A DNA stretch of 64,000 bases from Topomyia yanbarensis (Eukaryota; Arthropoda; Insecta; Diptera; Culicidae). Made by a program: the position numbers and the translations under genes. The DNA is taken from NCBI RefSeq assembly GCF_030247195.1, contig NC_080672.1, positions 249,143,709 through 249,207,708 on the forward strand. Reading direction: 5' to 3'. Shown one piece after another: positions 46,385-57,081 of this stretch. Under the pieces are notes generated by a model. That model did no database searches. It saw only the letters and a list, made by a program, of their open reading frames with translations, and was not told the DNA's origin. Position 1 is the stretch's first letter; every line of letters begins with the position of its first letter.

Positions 46385-48306
46385 ATGTTCCGTTGGTTAC
46401 ACACTACTTCTCCAACAACATCGCAGACCTCTTCTCCATTCTCGATTGGCTAAATTTTCTGGACCTCGAAGATGTTGATACGGCAGTTCAAGCATTTTCC
46501 AACGTTTTGGGTTATGTTATTGACAGGCACGTCCCGAAATTCATCATCAACAAATTGGCCATCCTTGGCAAACGAGCACGATGCGACGGCTGAAGTCCAT
46601 TAAGAGAGCTGCTCTGCGGAGGTTGACCAAGTATCGCACAATTCCACTTAGAAACTTTTACGTCAGTCTCAACCATGCTAATAAACGTGCTAGCCAGGAT
46701 TGTTTCTTTCGATATCAGCAAAACATTCAGCGTATTCTCAAGTTGCACCCAAAACGTTTCTGGAAATAGGTGAGTGAGCAGCGCAAGGAATCCGGACTGC
46801 CGTTGTCTACGACTTTCAACGGCCGCACAGCTATCACATCCCAAGATATGTGCAGATTTTTTTCGGAGAAATTCGCGAATGTGTTCACATATGAGGCCTT
46901 AACAGTTGATCAAATTGAACTCGCTGTTAGTCAAGTTCCGGTTGTGAGCCAAACTCTAAGCGCAATTGATGTCAATGAAGCGATGATAACCAGAGCTTGT
47001 TCTCGGTTAAAATCGTCTTTCATTCCGGGACCCCATGGTTTCCTTTCAGTACTTTTAAAAAGGCACATCGACGTTTTAGCACTTCCCCTTCTTCGCATCT
47101 TTAGAGCATCTATTGCCATTAGGCAATCCATGAGGCATTTCTGATCAGATGATTATTTCTTCTGACGTAACTCGGGTGGGTGCGATGTCTGACAAAATCG
47201 CCGATTTGATCCAACATCAAACGAATCGGGCTAACGAAGTATGGTCGTCGGACGGGTTTTTCTTTTAGCTGGAGAAAACTTGTTGACAAAACAACTCGCT
47301 GAATTGTCAATCAAACGTCGTGGTGGATTGCCTAATTGGCATCTTTCCATCCTGCTGGAAGTCCGCGAACATGTTCCCAGTCCATAAAAAGGGTAATAAG
47401 CGAGACGTCAATAATTACCGGGGAATTACTTCATTGAGTGCTGTCTCGAAGTTGTTCGAGAATTGGTGATTATGGAACCTCTTTAGGCTCACTGCAAGCA
47501 GTACCTAAGTGACGATCAACATGGCTTCATGTCTGGCCGTTCGACAACGACTAACCTGCTTTGCCTAACATCATACATAACAGAGAGTATGGAACGTCGC
47601 GCTCAAACCGATGTTATCTATACAGACCTATCTGCCGCTTTTGACAAATTGAACTATGAAATAACAATCGCTAAAATGGAGAGATTTGGAATTAACGGTA
47701 GTCTGTTGCAGTTGTTTCGATCATACCTTTCAGGTCGAGAAATAGTGGTCATTGGAGATTGTCAGGCACCCACATTTATTTCTACGTCAGGAGTACCCCA
47801 GGGAAGTCACTTGGGACCGTTGATGTATCTGCTTTACTTCAACGACGTTCATCTAGTTCTGAAGTTTCCACGCCTGTCCTTCGCAGACGATCTCAAGATG
47901 TTTCTTCTCATCAGCTCTACTGAAGATTGCAGATTACTCCAACCACAGTATGAAACCTTCGCTGACTGGTGTAACACGAACCGTATGTGTGTAAATCCAA
48001 CAAAGTGCTAGGTGACATCGTTCTCACGAAAAAAAAGACCCGGTTTGTTTTAACTACTGTCTACCTGATACTGAAATTGAACGCGTTAGTCAGGTGAAGG
48101 ATCTAGGAGTGTCTAGGAGACTCGCAACTTGCGTTTAAACAGCACGTCTCCTATACCGTTAGCAAAGCATATCGAATGCTGGGATGCATCTTCAGGATAG
48201 CTAAAAATTTTACTTACATGTATTGTCTCAAAACGCTGTACTGCTCTTTGTCGTGGTCAATCCTGCAGTACTGCTGCGAAGTTTGGAGCCCAAACTATAA
48301 CAACGG
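46385..48306 (+). mobile_element. Jockey-like LINE ORF2, 5' portion
   Basis: 5'-truncated just past the endonuclease. Contains FNGRTAITSQDMCRFFSEKF, SSFIPGPHGFLSVLLKRH and, after frameshifts, the RT: NNYRGITSLSAVSKLFE, DDQHGFMSGRSTTTNLL, VIYTDLSAAFDKL (catalytic D), SGVPQGSHLGPLMYLLYFND, LSFADDLKMFL (FADD), then NRMCVNPTKC and KDLGV. Ends at CEVWSPNYNNG, where the BEL element inserted. It is likely dead, with several frameshifts and stops. The 3' remainder is at 61106-61607. Confidence 0.8.
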
Positions 48307-48934
48307 TGTTACGCCCTTTGGGGAAAGCTCCTCATTCTTTGCCAGCGTTACGGACACACCCGAGGCCAACAAGAGGATTGTGACTGATTGACAGCTGAAG
48401 GACTGCTAACACGCGACACAGGATCATTATTCTTCATTCTACAACAAAGGTGTATCAAATTTAAAGCTATCTAAAATTTATTATTTTCTACTTAAAACTA
48501 CACTTAAAGCTAATGTGAATTTCTACCAATGGTAATTACTTTATTATTATAAATTAAATCTAAAAACTATAATGTGAATTTGTAATATAATATAGGATTG
48601 AGTTGAAGATTATTTTCACGGGCTTGATAACTAATACTAAATCAAACTCGTTAAACTATCAGGTAACTATATCTAAAGATTTAAACTTAGTAGCTAAATT
48701 AAACTAAATCTTAATTAAAACTAGTATTGCTGATTAAAATAAGGAGCTACTCCTGCAGATCGAAATCCGGATAAACGAGAACGTTGAATACTAAACATGA
48801 GTTGATAAACCTAACCTCAATTATTAAAAAATACACCTAACAAATATGTACAATTGTAGGAAAAATTTAACAACGCCTGCTGGAAATATAATTGTTAAAA
48901 TTTCGGAAAACTTGTTATTGATCCATTCATAACA
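48307..48934 (+). repeat. 5' LTR of the BEL/Pao element
   Basis: Starts TGTTACGCCCTTTGGGG and ends TTCATAACA. It is preceded by the 5 bp target duplication AACGG. The promoter within it was not resolved. Confidence 0.93.
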
Positions 48935-48989
48935 AATTATATTTTTCGTTTATCTTCCGGAGTACGATATCTTCTGAAACGTAGCTAGA

Positions 48990-49692
48990 ATGCCTAAACG
49001 ATCGAAAGGTGGAAAGATAATTAGTGACTCCCCTGGTGAAAACGGGGCCAGTTGTGGAGAGTGTCGAAAGCTGGACCACAGTCGGATGGTTCAATGTGAT
49101 GACTGCGACGAGTGGTTCCACTACGAATGCGTCCATGTTACTGACGATATAGAGTACGAGGATTGGAATTGTAGACGGTGCATTAAAAAATCGCTCGACG
49201 AAGGAAAGCGAATTCTCCAAGCAAAGGAACAACAACTTCAGCAGCAGCAGAAGAACAAGCAACAACTGCAGCAACCATCGGTTGAGCAGCAGCAGCAAGG
49301 GCTACAGCGGCAGCAGACTAGAAAAGTTGTGACAGACCAAGAATTGAAAGTACTAACCGAAGTCGGCACTCGTTCGACGTCAGGCGTTACGTCTACTCCA
49401 ATATCCAAAATGAGTATAATGGAACAAAATATCCTTAGCCAAGCTATAGCTACTGAGCAGCAACGACTGCGTGAAGAAATGGATAAATCCAATCAGGAAA
49501 TGCGAGAACAGCTGCAGCAGATTACTCAAGCTCTCATGAGCGAGCGAACAAAACACAAGCAACAAATTCTCACTCTCATGCAGCAGTATGAGAATCGTAT
49601 GAAACTACCGCCGATCTCGTCGTCACTCGAAGCCGGCATGTCACAGCAAAATCACACTGGCGCAATCAAGAAAAACTACAATAGTTTCCAAG
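48990..49692 (+). CDS. BEL/Pao Gag N-terminus with PHD-type zinc finger
   Basis: Starts MPKRSKGGKI at 48990, 55 bp after the LTR. Residues about 20-70 form a PHD finger: CGEC, then QCDDCDEWFHYEC, then WNCRRC (C4HC3 pattern). A Gln-rich coiled-coil stretch (QQLQQQQKNKQQLQQ, later EEMDKSNQEMREQLQQI) follows. PHD fingers usually bind histone tails; in this class of element they may guide packaging or target choice, which is inference. The frame is cut at 49692 by the foldback element. The part after 49326 is repeated at 54810. Confidence 0.85.
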
Positions 49693-51533
49693 AGGCAGCC
49701 CTAAGTTTGCGCCGCTAAAACAACAAAAATGATCCATAAAAAATTTAAAAACGATCCATAAAAAAGTTGTCAATGTTCCATAAAACAAAACTGAAAATCC
49801 ATAAAGCAGTGTGAATGATCCATAAAAAGGGGTGTTTTGATCCATAGATTATGTAAAATTGAACCATAAAATGGTCGCAAAAGAGCACTAAAATAGTAAT
49901 AAAAGAGCAATTAAAATGAACCAATGCCCCATAAAAATATTGGAAATGTTCCATAAAATGATACATTTTGCGCCATAAATTAACTGACATTGATCCATAG
50001 AATATTAACAATGTACAATAAAACACGTCGATATGTTCCATAATATCGACAAAAATGTTCCATGGTATTACAAAATGGAGCAATAAAATATCAGAAAAAG
50101 TTCCATAAATTTGATGAAAATGTTTGCTAAATAATTTTTCTTGGTTCATAGAAGATGTAAAAATGAACATTAGAAATGATTCATATATCGAACGTTAAAT
50201 AATGGTTCATGGATATTTACAAAACGATCCATAAGAAAAGAAAATGTAAAACGATCCATTAATATGTGCTTATGCACCAGAAAAATTAAATTTAATGAAT
50301 TCATGCGAAATTTTTGCTGTTCGAACTAATAATAAAGTTTATTACATTTGGTTGTAATGTCAAACTACAACAAACCATGCATACATTATAGTTAAACTTA
50401 AGCTTCCGTATCCCACTAGTCAGGTAACTGACCTTAGCTAACCTGAAATCATTATGGCAACTCTTTAAACGTCAGGGTATTTATGATATTAGAGCGCTGA
50501 GAGTTATTAGACCACTGATACAGGGTGGCATGAGTCGCAAATACTATCTGAATAACTATCTGAAGCGAAAACGGACACTTTATACACGAACACTGACTAA
50601 TGTGGCTACGCCACATCGCTTTCTAGTGTACTGTCGGACTTCGCTGCCGCTCAGTCGGCTTTTAACTAGCTATAGCCCCTATGTTTAAGTAAACCGGGTA
50701 AACGAGAGGACCACAGGTTTGCTTGCAATTCCAGCTACGGGTTAATCAATGCCTCGTCCAACGGATCCTCAGCGGCTTTGCGCCGCTTCGGATCCTTGGC
50801 CTCGGATATGTGGCCAAGCCGCATCACACTAGCTCCCAGTATAAGCTCACTTGTTAAAACACTGTCACTGTTATGAGAATTATTAAGCACAACTTATTTT
50901 TTCAGTTTACCTTAAAATTTCGCATGAATTCATTAAATTTATTTTTTCTAGTGCATAAGCACATATTAATGGATCGTTTTGCATTTTCTTTTCTTATGGA
51001 TCGTTTTGTAAATATCCATGAACCATTATTTAACGTTCGATATATGAATCATTTCTAATGTTCATTTTTACATCTTCTATGGACCAAGAAAAATTATTTA
51101 GCAAAGATTTTCATCAAATTTATGGAACTTTTTCTGACATTTTATTGCTCCATTTTGTAATACCGTGGAACATTTTTGTCGATATTATGGAACATATCGA
51201 CGTGTTTTATTGTACATTGTTAAAATTCTATGGATCAATGTCAGTTAATTTATGGCGCAAAATGTATCATTTTATGGAACATTTCCAATATTTTTATGGG
51301 GCATTGGTTGAATTTAATTGCTTTTTTACTACTATTTTAGTGCTATTTTGCTACCATTTTATGGTTCAATTTTACATAATCTATGGATCAAATCACCCCT
51401 TTTTATGGATCATTCACATTGTTTTATGGATTTTCAGTTTTGTTTTATGGAACATTGACAACTTTTTTATGGATCGTTTTACAATTCTTTATGGATTATT
51501 TTAAATATTTTATATGCAAAAGTACATTTTCCC
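49693..51533. mobile_element. Foldback element: about 595 bp arms of CCATAAA repeats, 8 bp TSD
   Basis: TTTCCAAG is duplicated at 49685-49692 and 51534-51541, and the empty site is present in the second gag copy at about 55171. Arms 49721-50318 and 51510-50918 are inverted copies, over 90% alike by eye, built from a loose repeat of 22-30 bp around GATCCATAAAA/GTTCCATAAAA. The central 600 bp is unique: it has a TATAAA motif, several short hairpins (GGATCC...GCGGC...GCCGC...GGATCC) and AATAAA. The 140-residue frames in each arm are the translated repeat, not protein. Confidence 0.85.
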
Positions 51534-51974
51534 TTTCCAAGATGTTGCTAGAGAGAACCAAACTCAAGGAGGAAATTTTGAAACGAAGAGTAAGGCGTCG
51601 TCCAGGGCTTCCAGAAACTCTGCTAGGTTGTATGAGCTTCAACGTAAGGCGCTGGAGGAAAAACAAGCTCTGGAGAGAAGACAGCTCGAGGAAAGATTAG
51701 CTTTGCAGCAGGAGCAAATAGAGCAAAGTGACAGAGATTCGGTAGAGGACGTTGGAGATGTATCGAAAATAGCTGATTGGCTTGAAAAGGTCAATCTCGG
51801 AGAGCATCCTAAAGAGCATTCAGCCGCGATCGACGAATCACCGGTAGCTGAAAATCATAGAAACTCTCATTCGTCGCTGGCATCGGTATTTAGTCTACAT
51901 CCTCGGCAAGGATTGGAGCCGCTGGATACCCGACACCTAGCCGCTCGACAGACTGTCAAGGATCTTCCAAGGTT
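51534..51974 (+). pseudogene. BEL/Pao gag, first copy, middle part
   Basis: Continues gag after the foldback insert: DVARENQTQGGNFETKSKAS, a charged coiled coil (LEEKQALERRQLEERLALQQ), then a region ending in LDTRHLAARQTVKDLPRFG. It is identical or nearly so to 55172-55608 in the second copy. Interrupted by the R1 insert at 51975. Confidence 0.85.
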
Positions 51975-53310
51975 CGGCCGGCAAATGCCTGGGCAATGCG
52001 CAATACAGACCCGGTGGTTAGCCACAGTGGTCCTTAGCCTCTTGCCCAGGAACTCCTATCTCATCACAAGACGGAGGTGGTTGTTGTCAATAACCGCAAG
52101 TCGGCACAACAAGCAGTTATCCAAGCGGGAGAAGTTGAGATAACTTCTAAGCGGAGTCTGAAGATTCTTGGGGCCATCATAGACGACAAGCTGACCTTCG
52201 GCAGCCATGTCGACTATGCGTGCAAGAAGGCTTCGGTGGCTGTTGCGGCATTATCGAGGATGATGTCCAACAGCTCCAAGGTGTGCGCCAGTAGACGCAG
52301 GCTACTGGCCGGTGTCGCCGTATCTATTCTTAGGTACGGTGGACCGTCCTGGGCGAGGGCACTGGGAGTAACCAGTTACCGTCGCAAATTGGAGAGCACC
52401 TATCGCTTGATGTGTCTCAGAGTGATATCTGCCTACCGCACGGTATCACATGATGCATCCTGCGTGATAGCGGGTATGATGCCAGTCGGGCTGGTCATCC
52501 GGGAAGACGAAGATTGTTTCGAATTGCGTGGCAATAGGGGAGTCCGTGAGCGTGCCAGGGTGACCTCGGTCGCCAGATGGCAACGCGAATGGGACAACTC
52601 GTCGAGAGGTAGGTGGACCCACCGGCTGATACCCAACATATCTAGCTGGGTGGGAAGACCCCATGGGGAAGTTCACTTCCATCTGACACAGTTCCTGTCA
52701 GGCCATGGCTGTTTCCGACAGTACCTCCACAGGTTTGGGCACGCTGAGGCCCCAGTCTGCCCAGACTGCCCAGGTGTCGACGAAACTGCGGAGCACGTAC
52801 TATTCGTATGTCCCCGCTTCGACGTCGAAAGAGGCGCTATGCTAGGCGTCTGCGGCTTGGATACAACCCCTGATACCCTTGTTCAGGGGATGTGCCAAGC
52901 GGTAGAGAAGTGGAACGCAGTTTCGACTGCCACCACTCAGATTGCCTGCCGGCTGCAGAGAGCATGGAGCGCCGAGCAGCAGGCGAGGAGTTAGAGTGAG
53001 TGAATTGGCGGATGATAGACGAAGGTATGGTCTACCCATGCCAAGATGGGAGCGAGTGTGCGATAATGTAAGGCACGAGTGAGAGCGTACGCTAAGTACG
53101 GCCATCCCCCCAGAAGTAATGCCGAAAGGTAGTTCCTGGGGATGGATGGCGGAGCCCAATGGAGTTTAGTCGGTATTAATGGCTGGTCACCATTTGAGTC
53201 CGACACGCCCCCAGTGCACCCCGTGTGGTAGATTGGACCCTACCGTTAGCACGTGTACTGGGTTAGGACATAAAGGTCTTCTCCATTGTTAAAAAAAAAA
53301 AAAAAAAAAA
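51975..53310 (+). mobile_element. R1-clade LINE, 5'-truncated, with poly(A) tail
   Basis: A 25 bp duplication (AGACTGTCAAGGATCTTCC...) flanks it at 51950-51974 and 53311-53335. It carries the C-terminal part of an R1-type ORF2 (52077-52994, 305 codons): KTEVVVVNN-type opening, SLKILGAIIDDKLTFGSHVD, SRMMSNSSKVCASRRRLLAG, and the terminal CPDCPG...ETAEHVLFVCPRFD zinc motif. A 3' UTR of about 300 bp ends in about 20 A. The RT core is missing. A long duplication and poly(A) fit target-primed insertion. Confidence 0.88.
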
Positions 53311-54807
53311 AGACTGTCAAGGATCTTCCAAGGTTTGGAGGCGACCCAGAGGACTGGCCTCGTTTCATTGCAGCGTATGAAAGAACAACACGAATGTGTG
53401 CATTTCGAAACGATGAGCTGTTGGATCGACTGGAAAGATGTCTCCACGATCGAGCTTTCAGCGCCGGTTAGAGCCTGCTATTGCACCCAGAAAATGTACC
53501 CGTGATAATCAAACGGCTGAGGACGCTATTTGGAAATCCTGAGTCAATAGTAGAAACACTAGTTAAACGGATTAGAGCGATGCCAGCACCTAAAGCGGAT
53601 CGGATGGAAACAATAATTGATTTTGGGGTTGCAGTACAAAACCTTTGTGCTACTGTGCAGGCATGTGAAATGGACGAGTGTCTGTATAACGTGGCTCTAC
53701 TGCAAGAATTGGTAGATCATTTGCCTCCCACCATTAAAGTGAACTGGGCACTTTTTCGCCAATCCAAGCGATCCGCCTCTCTCGTCGATTTTAGTGAATG
53801 GATAGGAAACTTGGTAGATGCGCTGAGCAAAGTTACGAGACCTGCCTTTGTCGGTTCCAAGTGTAACCGGCCGATCGAGAAGCGAGGCCGGAGAGACGAC
53901 GCATATCTGAATACTCATACAGATGAAAGGAAACCGAGTCTGAAAGCTTGTTTTGCATGCGGAAAGTCTTGCAAAGCGCTGGATAAATGCGAAGGATTCC
54001 TAAAGATGTGCCCAAAATCGCGATGGGCGATTGTAAAAAATAATAAAGTGTGTAGAAAATGCTTGAAGAAACATTTTAATTCTTGCGCAGTAAACAATCC
54101 CTGCAGAAAGAACGGGTGTCTGTACCTACACCACCCACTTCTCCACGATGATGAGCGGCATAAGCAACAAAGCAATGCTTCCGCGAATCAGCACAGCCCT
54201 TTGACCAGGTACACACCATCATGCAATACTCATTACTGTTGTCTTGGTACAGTTATGCTCAAATACGTAAAGGTTACAATACATGGAAGAGGGAGATCGG
54301 TAACCACATATGCCTTCCTGGATGACGGGTCAACTTGTTCACTCATGGAGCACGATCTATTGGAAGAGCTCAATATTTCGGGAGAAAATTACCCTTTATG
54401 TATCAATTGGACTGGTGGACAGGCTAGATATAAATCAAACTCGGTCAAGTGCGTCGTAGAGATAACAGGGGTGAATGATTCCAGTGGCCGGACCAGTCTT
54501 TGCAAGGTTCACACGGTAGAAAGTCTTCAGTTACCGTAGCAAACGATGTCTGTTGAGGATATTTCAAAGCATTATCGACACCTCCGGGGAATCTCGATAG
54601 AATCTTATGTAGATATCAGACCTCGTGTTCTCTTAGGGATGGACAACATCCGGTTAGGACACCCGTTAAACTCGAGAGAAGGGGAAGAAAATCAACCAGT
54701 TGCAGCTTTGACGCGACTAGGATGGATCGTTTACGGTCCATGTTCTATTGCTAACGCCGACCAGCGAAAACAACACGATGAGACCTATAGTTTTCACATC
54801 TGTCAGT
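53311..54807 (+). pseudogene. BEL/Pao gag-protease, first copy
   Basis: Gag C-half (GDPEDWPRFIAAYERTTRMC, as in DUF1759-type domains), LLLHPENVPVIIKRLRTLFG, CCHC-like Cys clusters (ACFACGKSCKALDKCEGFLK), then a retropepsin-like aspartic protease with TYAFLDDGSTCSL. One frame throughout, but broken by TAG at 53469-53471 and 54537-54539. After MSVEDISKHYRHLRGI it runs to HICQ and then jumps back to earlier gag sequence at 54807-54810: the duplication junction. Confidence 0.85.
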
Positions 54808-54809
54808 CA

Positions 54810-57081
54810 GTTGTGACAGACCAAGAATTGAAAGTACTAACCGAAGTCGGCACTCGTTCGACGTCAGGCGTTACGTCTACTCCAATATCCAAAATGAGTA
54901 TAATGGAACAAAATATCCTTAGCCAAGCTATAGCTACTGAGCAGCAACGACTGCGTGAAGAAATGGATAAATCCAATCAGGAAATGCGAGAACAGCTGCA
55001 GCAGATTACTCAAGCTCTCATGAGCGAGCGAACAAAACACAAGCAACAAATTCTCACTCTCGTGCAGCAGTATGAGAATCGTATGAAACTACCGCCGATC
55101 TCGTCGTCACTCGAAGCCGGCATGTCACAGCAAAATCACACTGGCGCAATCAAGAAAAACTACAATAGTTTCCAAGATGTTGCTAGAGAGAACCAAACTC
55201 AAGGAGGAAATTTTGAAACGAAGAGTAAGGCGTCGTCCAGGGCTTCCAGAAACTCTGCTAGGTTGTATGAGCTTCAACGTAAGGCGCTGGAGGAAAAACA
55301 AGCTCTGGAGAGAAGACAGCTCGAGGAAAGATTAGCTTTGCAGCAGGAGCAAATAGAGCAAAGTGACAGAGATTCGGTAGAGGACGTTGGAGATGTATCG
55401 AAAATAGCTGATTGGCTTGAAAAGGTCAATCTCGGAGAGCATCCTAAAGAGCATTCAGCCGCGATCGACGAATCACCGGTAGCTGAAAATCATAGAAACT
55501 CTCATTCGTCGCTGGCATCGGTATTTAGTCTACATCCTCGGCAAGGATTGGAGCCGCTGGATACCCGACACCTAGCCGCTCGACAGACTGTCAAGGATCT
55601 TCCAAGGTTTGGAGGCGACCCAGAGGACTGGCCTCGTTTCATTGCAGCGTATGAAAGAACAACACGAATGTGTGCATTTCGAAACGATGAGCTGTTGGAT
55701 CGACTGGAAAGATATCTCCACGATCGAGCTTTCAGCGCCGGTTAGAGCCTGCTATTGCACCCAGAAAATGTACCCGTGATAATCAAACGGCTGAGGACGC
55801 TATTTGGAAATCCTGAGTCAATAGTAGAAACACTAGTTAAACGGATTAGAGCGATGCCAGCACCTAAAGCGGATCGGATGGAAACAATAATTGATTTTGG
55901 GGTTGCAGTACAAAAACCTTTGTGCTACTGTGCAGGCATGTGAAATGGACGAGTGTCTGTATAACGTGGCTCTACTGCAAGAATTGGTAGATCATTTGCC
56001 TCCCACCATTAAAGTGAACTGGGCACTTTTTCGCCAATCCAAGCGATCCGCCTCTCTCGTCGATTTTAGTGAATGGATAGGAAACTTGGTAGATGCGCTG
56101 AGCAAAGTTACGAGACCTGCCTTTGTCGGTTCCAAGTGTAACCGGCCGATCGAGAAGCGAGGCCGGAGAGACGACGCATATCTGAATACTCATACAGATG
56201 AAAGGAAACCGAGTCTGAAAGCTTGTTTTGCATGCGGAAAGTCTTGCAAAGCGCTGGATAAATGCGAAGGATTCCTAAAGATGTGCCCAAAATCGCGATG
56301 GGCGATTGTAAAAAATAATAAAGTGTGTAGAAAATGCTTGAAGAAACATTTTAATTCTTGCGCAGTAAACAATCCCTGCAGAAAGAACGGGTGTCTGTAC
56401 CTACACCACCCACTTCTCCACGATGATGAGCGGCATAAGCAACAAAGCAATGCTTCCGCGAATCAGCACAGCCCTTTGACCAGGTACACACCATCATGCA
56501 ATACTCATTACTGTTGTCTTGGTACAGTTATGCTCAAATACGTAAAGGTTACAATACATGGAAGAGGGAGATCGGTAACCACATATGCCTTCCTGGATGA
56601 CGGGTCAACTTGTTCACTCATGGAGCACGATCTATTGGAAGAGCTCAATATTTCGGGAGAAAATTACCCTTTATGTATCAATTGGACTGGTGGACAGGCT
56701 AGATATGAATCAAACTCGGTCAAGTGCGTCGTAGAGATAACAGGGGTGAATGATTCCAGTGGCCGGACCAGTCTTTGCAAGGTTCACACGGTAGAAAGTC
56801 TTCAGTTACCGTAGCAAACGATGTCTGTTGAGGATATTTCAAAGCATTATCGACACCTCCGGGGAATCTCGATAGAATCTTATGTAGATATCAGACCTCG
56901 TGTTCTCTTAGGGATGGACAACATCCGGTTAGGACACCCGTTAAACTCGAGAGAAGGGGAAGAAAATCAACCAGTTGCAGCTTTGACGCGACTAGGATGG
57001 ATCGTTTACGGTCCATGTTCTATTGCTAACGCCGACCAGCGAAAACAACACGATGAGACCTATAGTTTTCACATCTGTCAG
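54810..57081 (+). pseudogene. BEL/Pao gag-protease, second tandem copy
   Basis: Repeats 49326-54807 minus the two inserts, at nearly 100% identity. It has the same two in-frame TAG codons (55743-55745 and 56812-56814) and one extra A near 55917 that shifts the frame. Small differences from copy 1 include GTG for ATG near 55061 and TAT for TGT near 55713. This copy carries on into the pol region, so copy 1 is the extra one. It provides the empty site for both the foldback and R1 insertions. Confidence 0.87.

Noticed and set aside
49745..51504. Two open frames of 141 and 148 codons with FYG/MEH repeats
   Set aside because: They are the two inverted arms of the foldback element; the frame follows the mini-satellite period and has no protein-like features.
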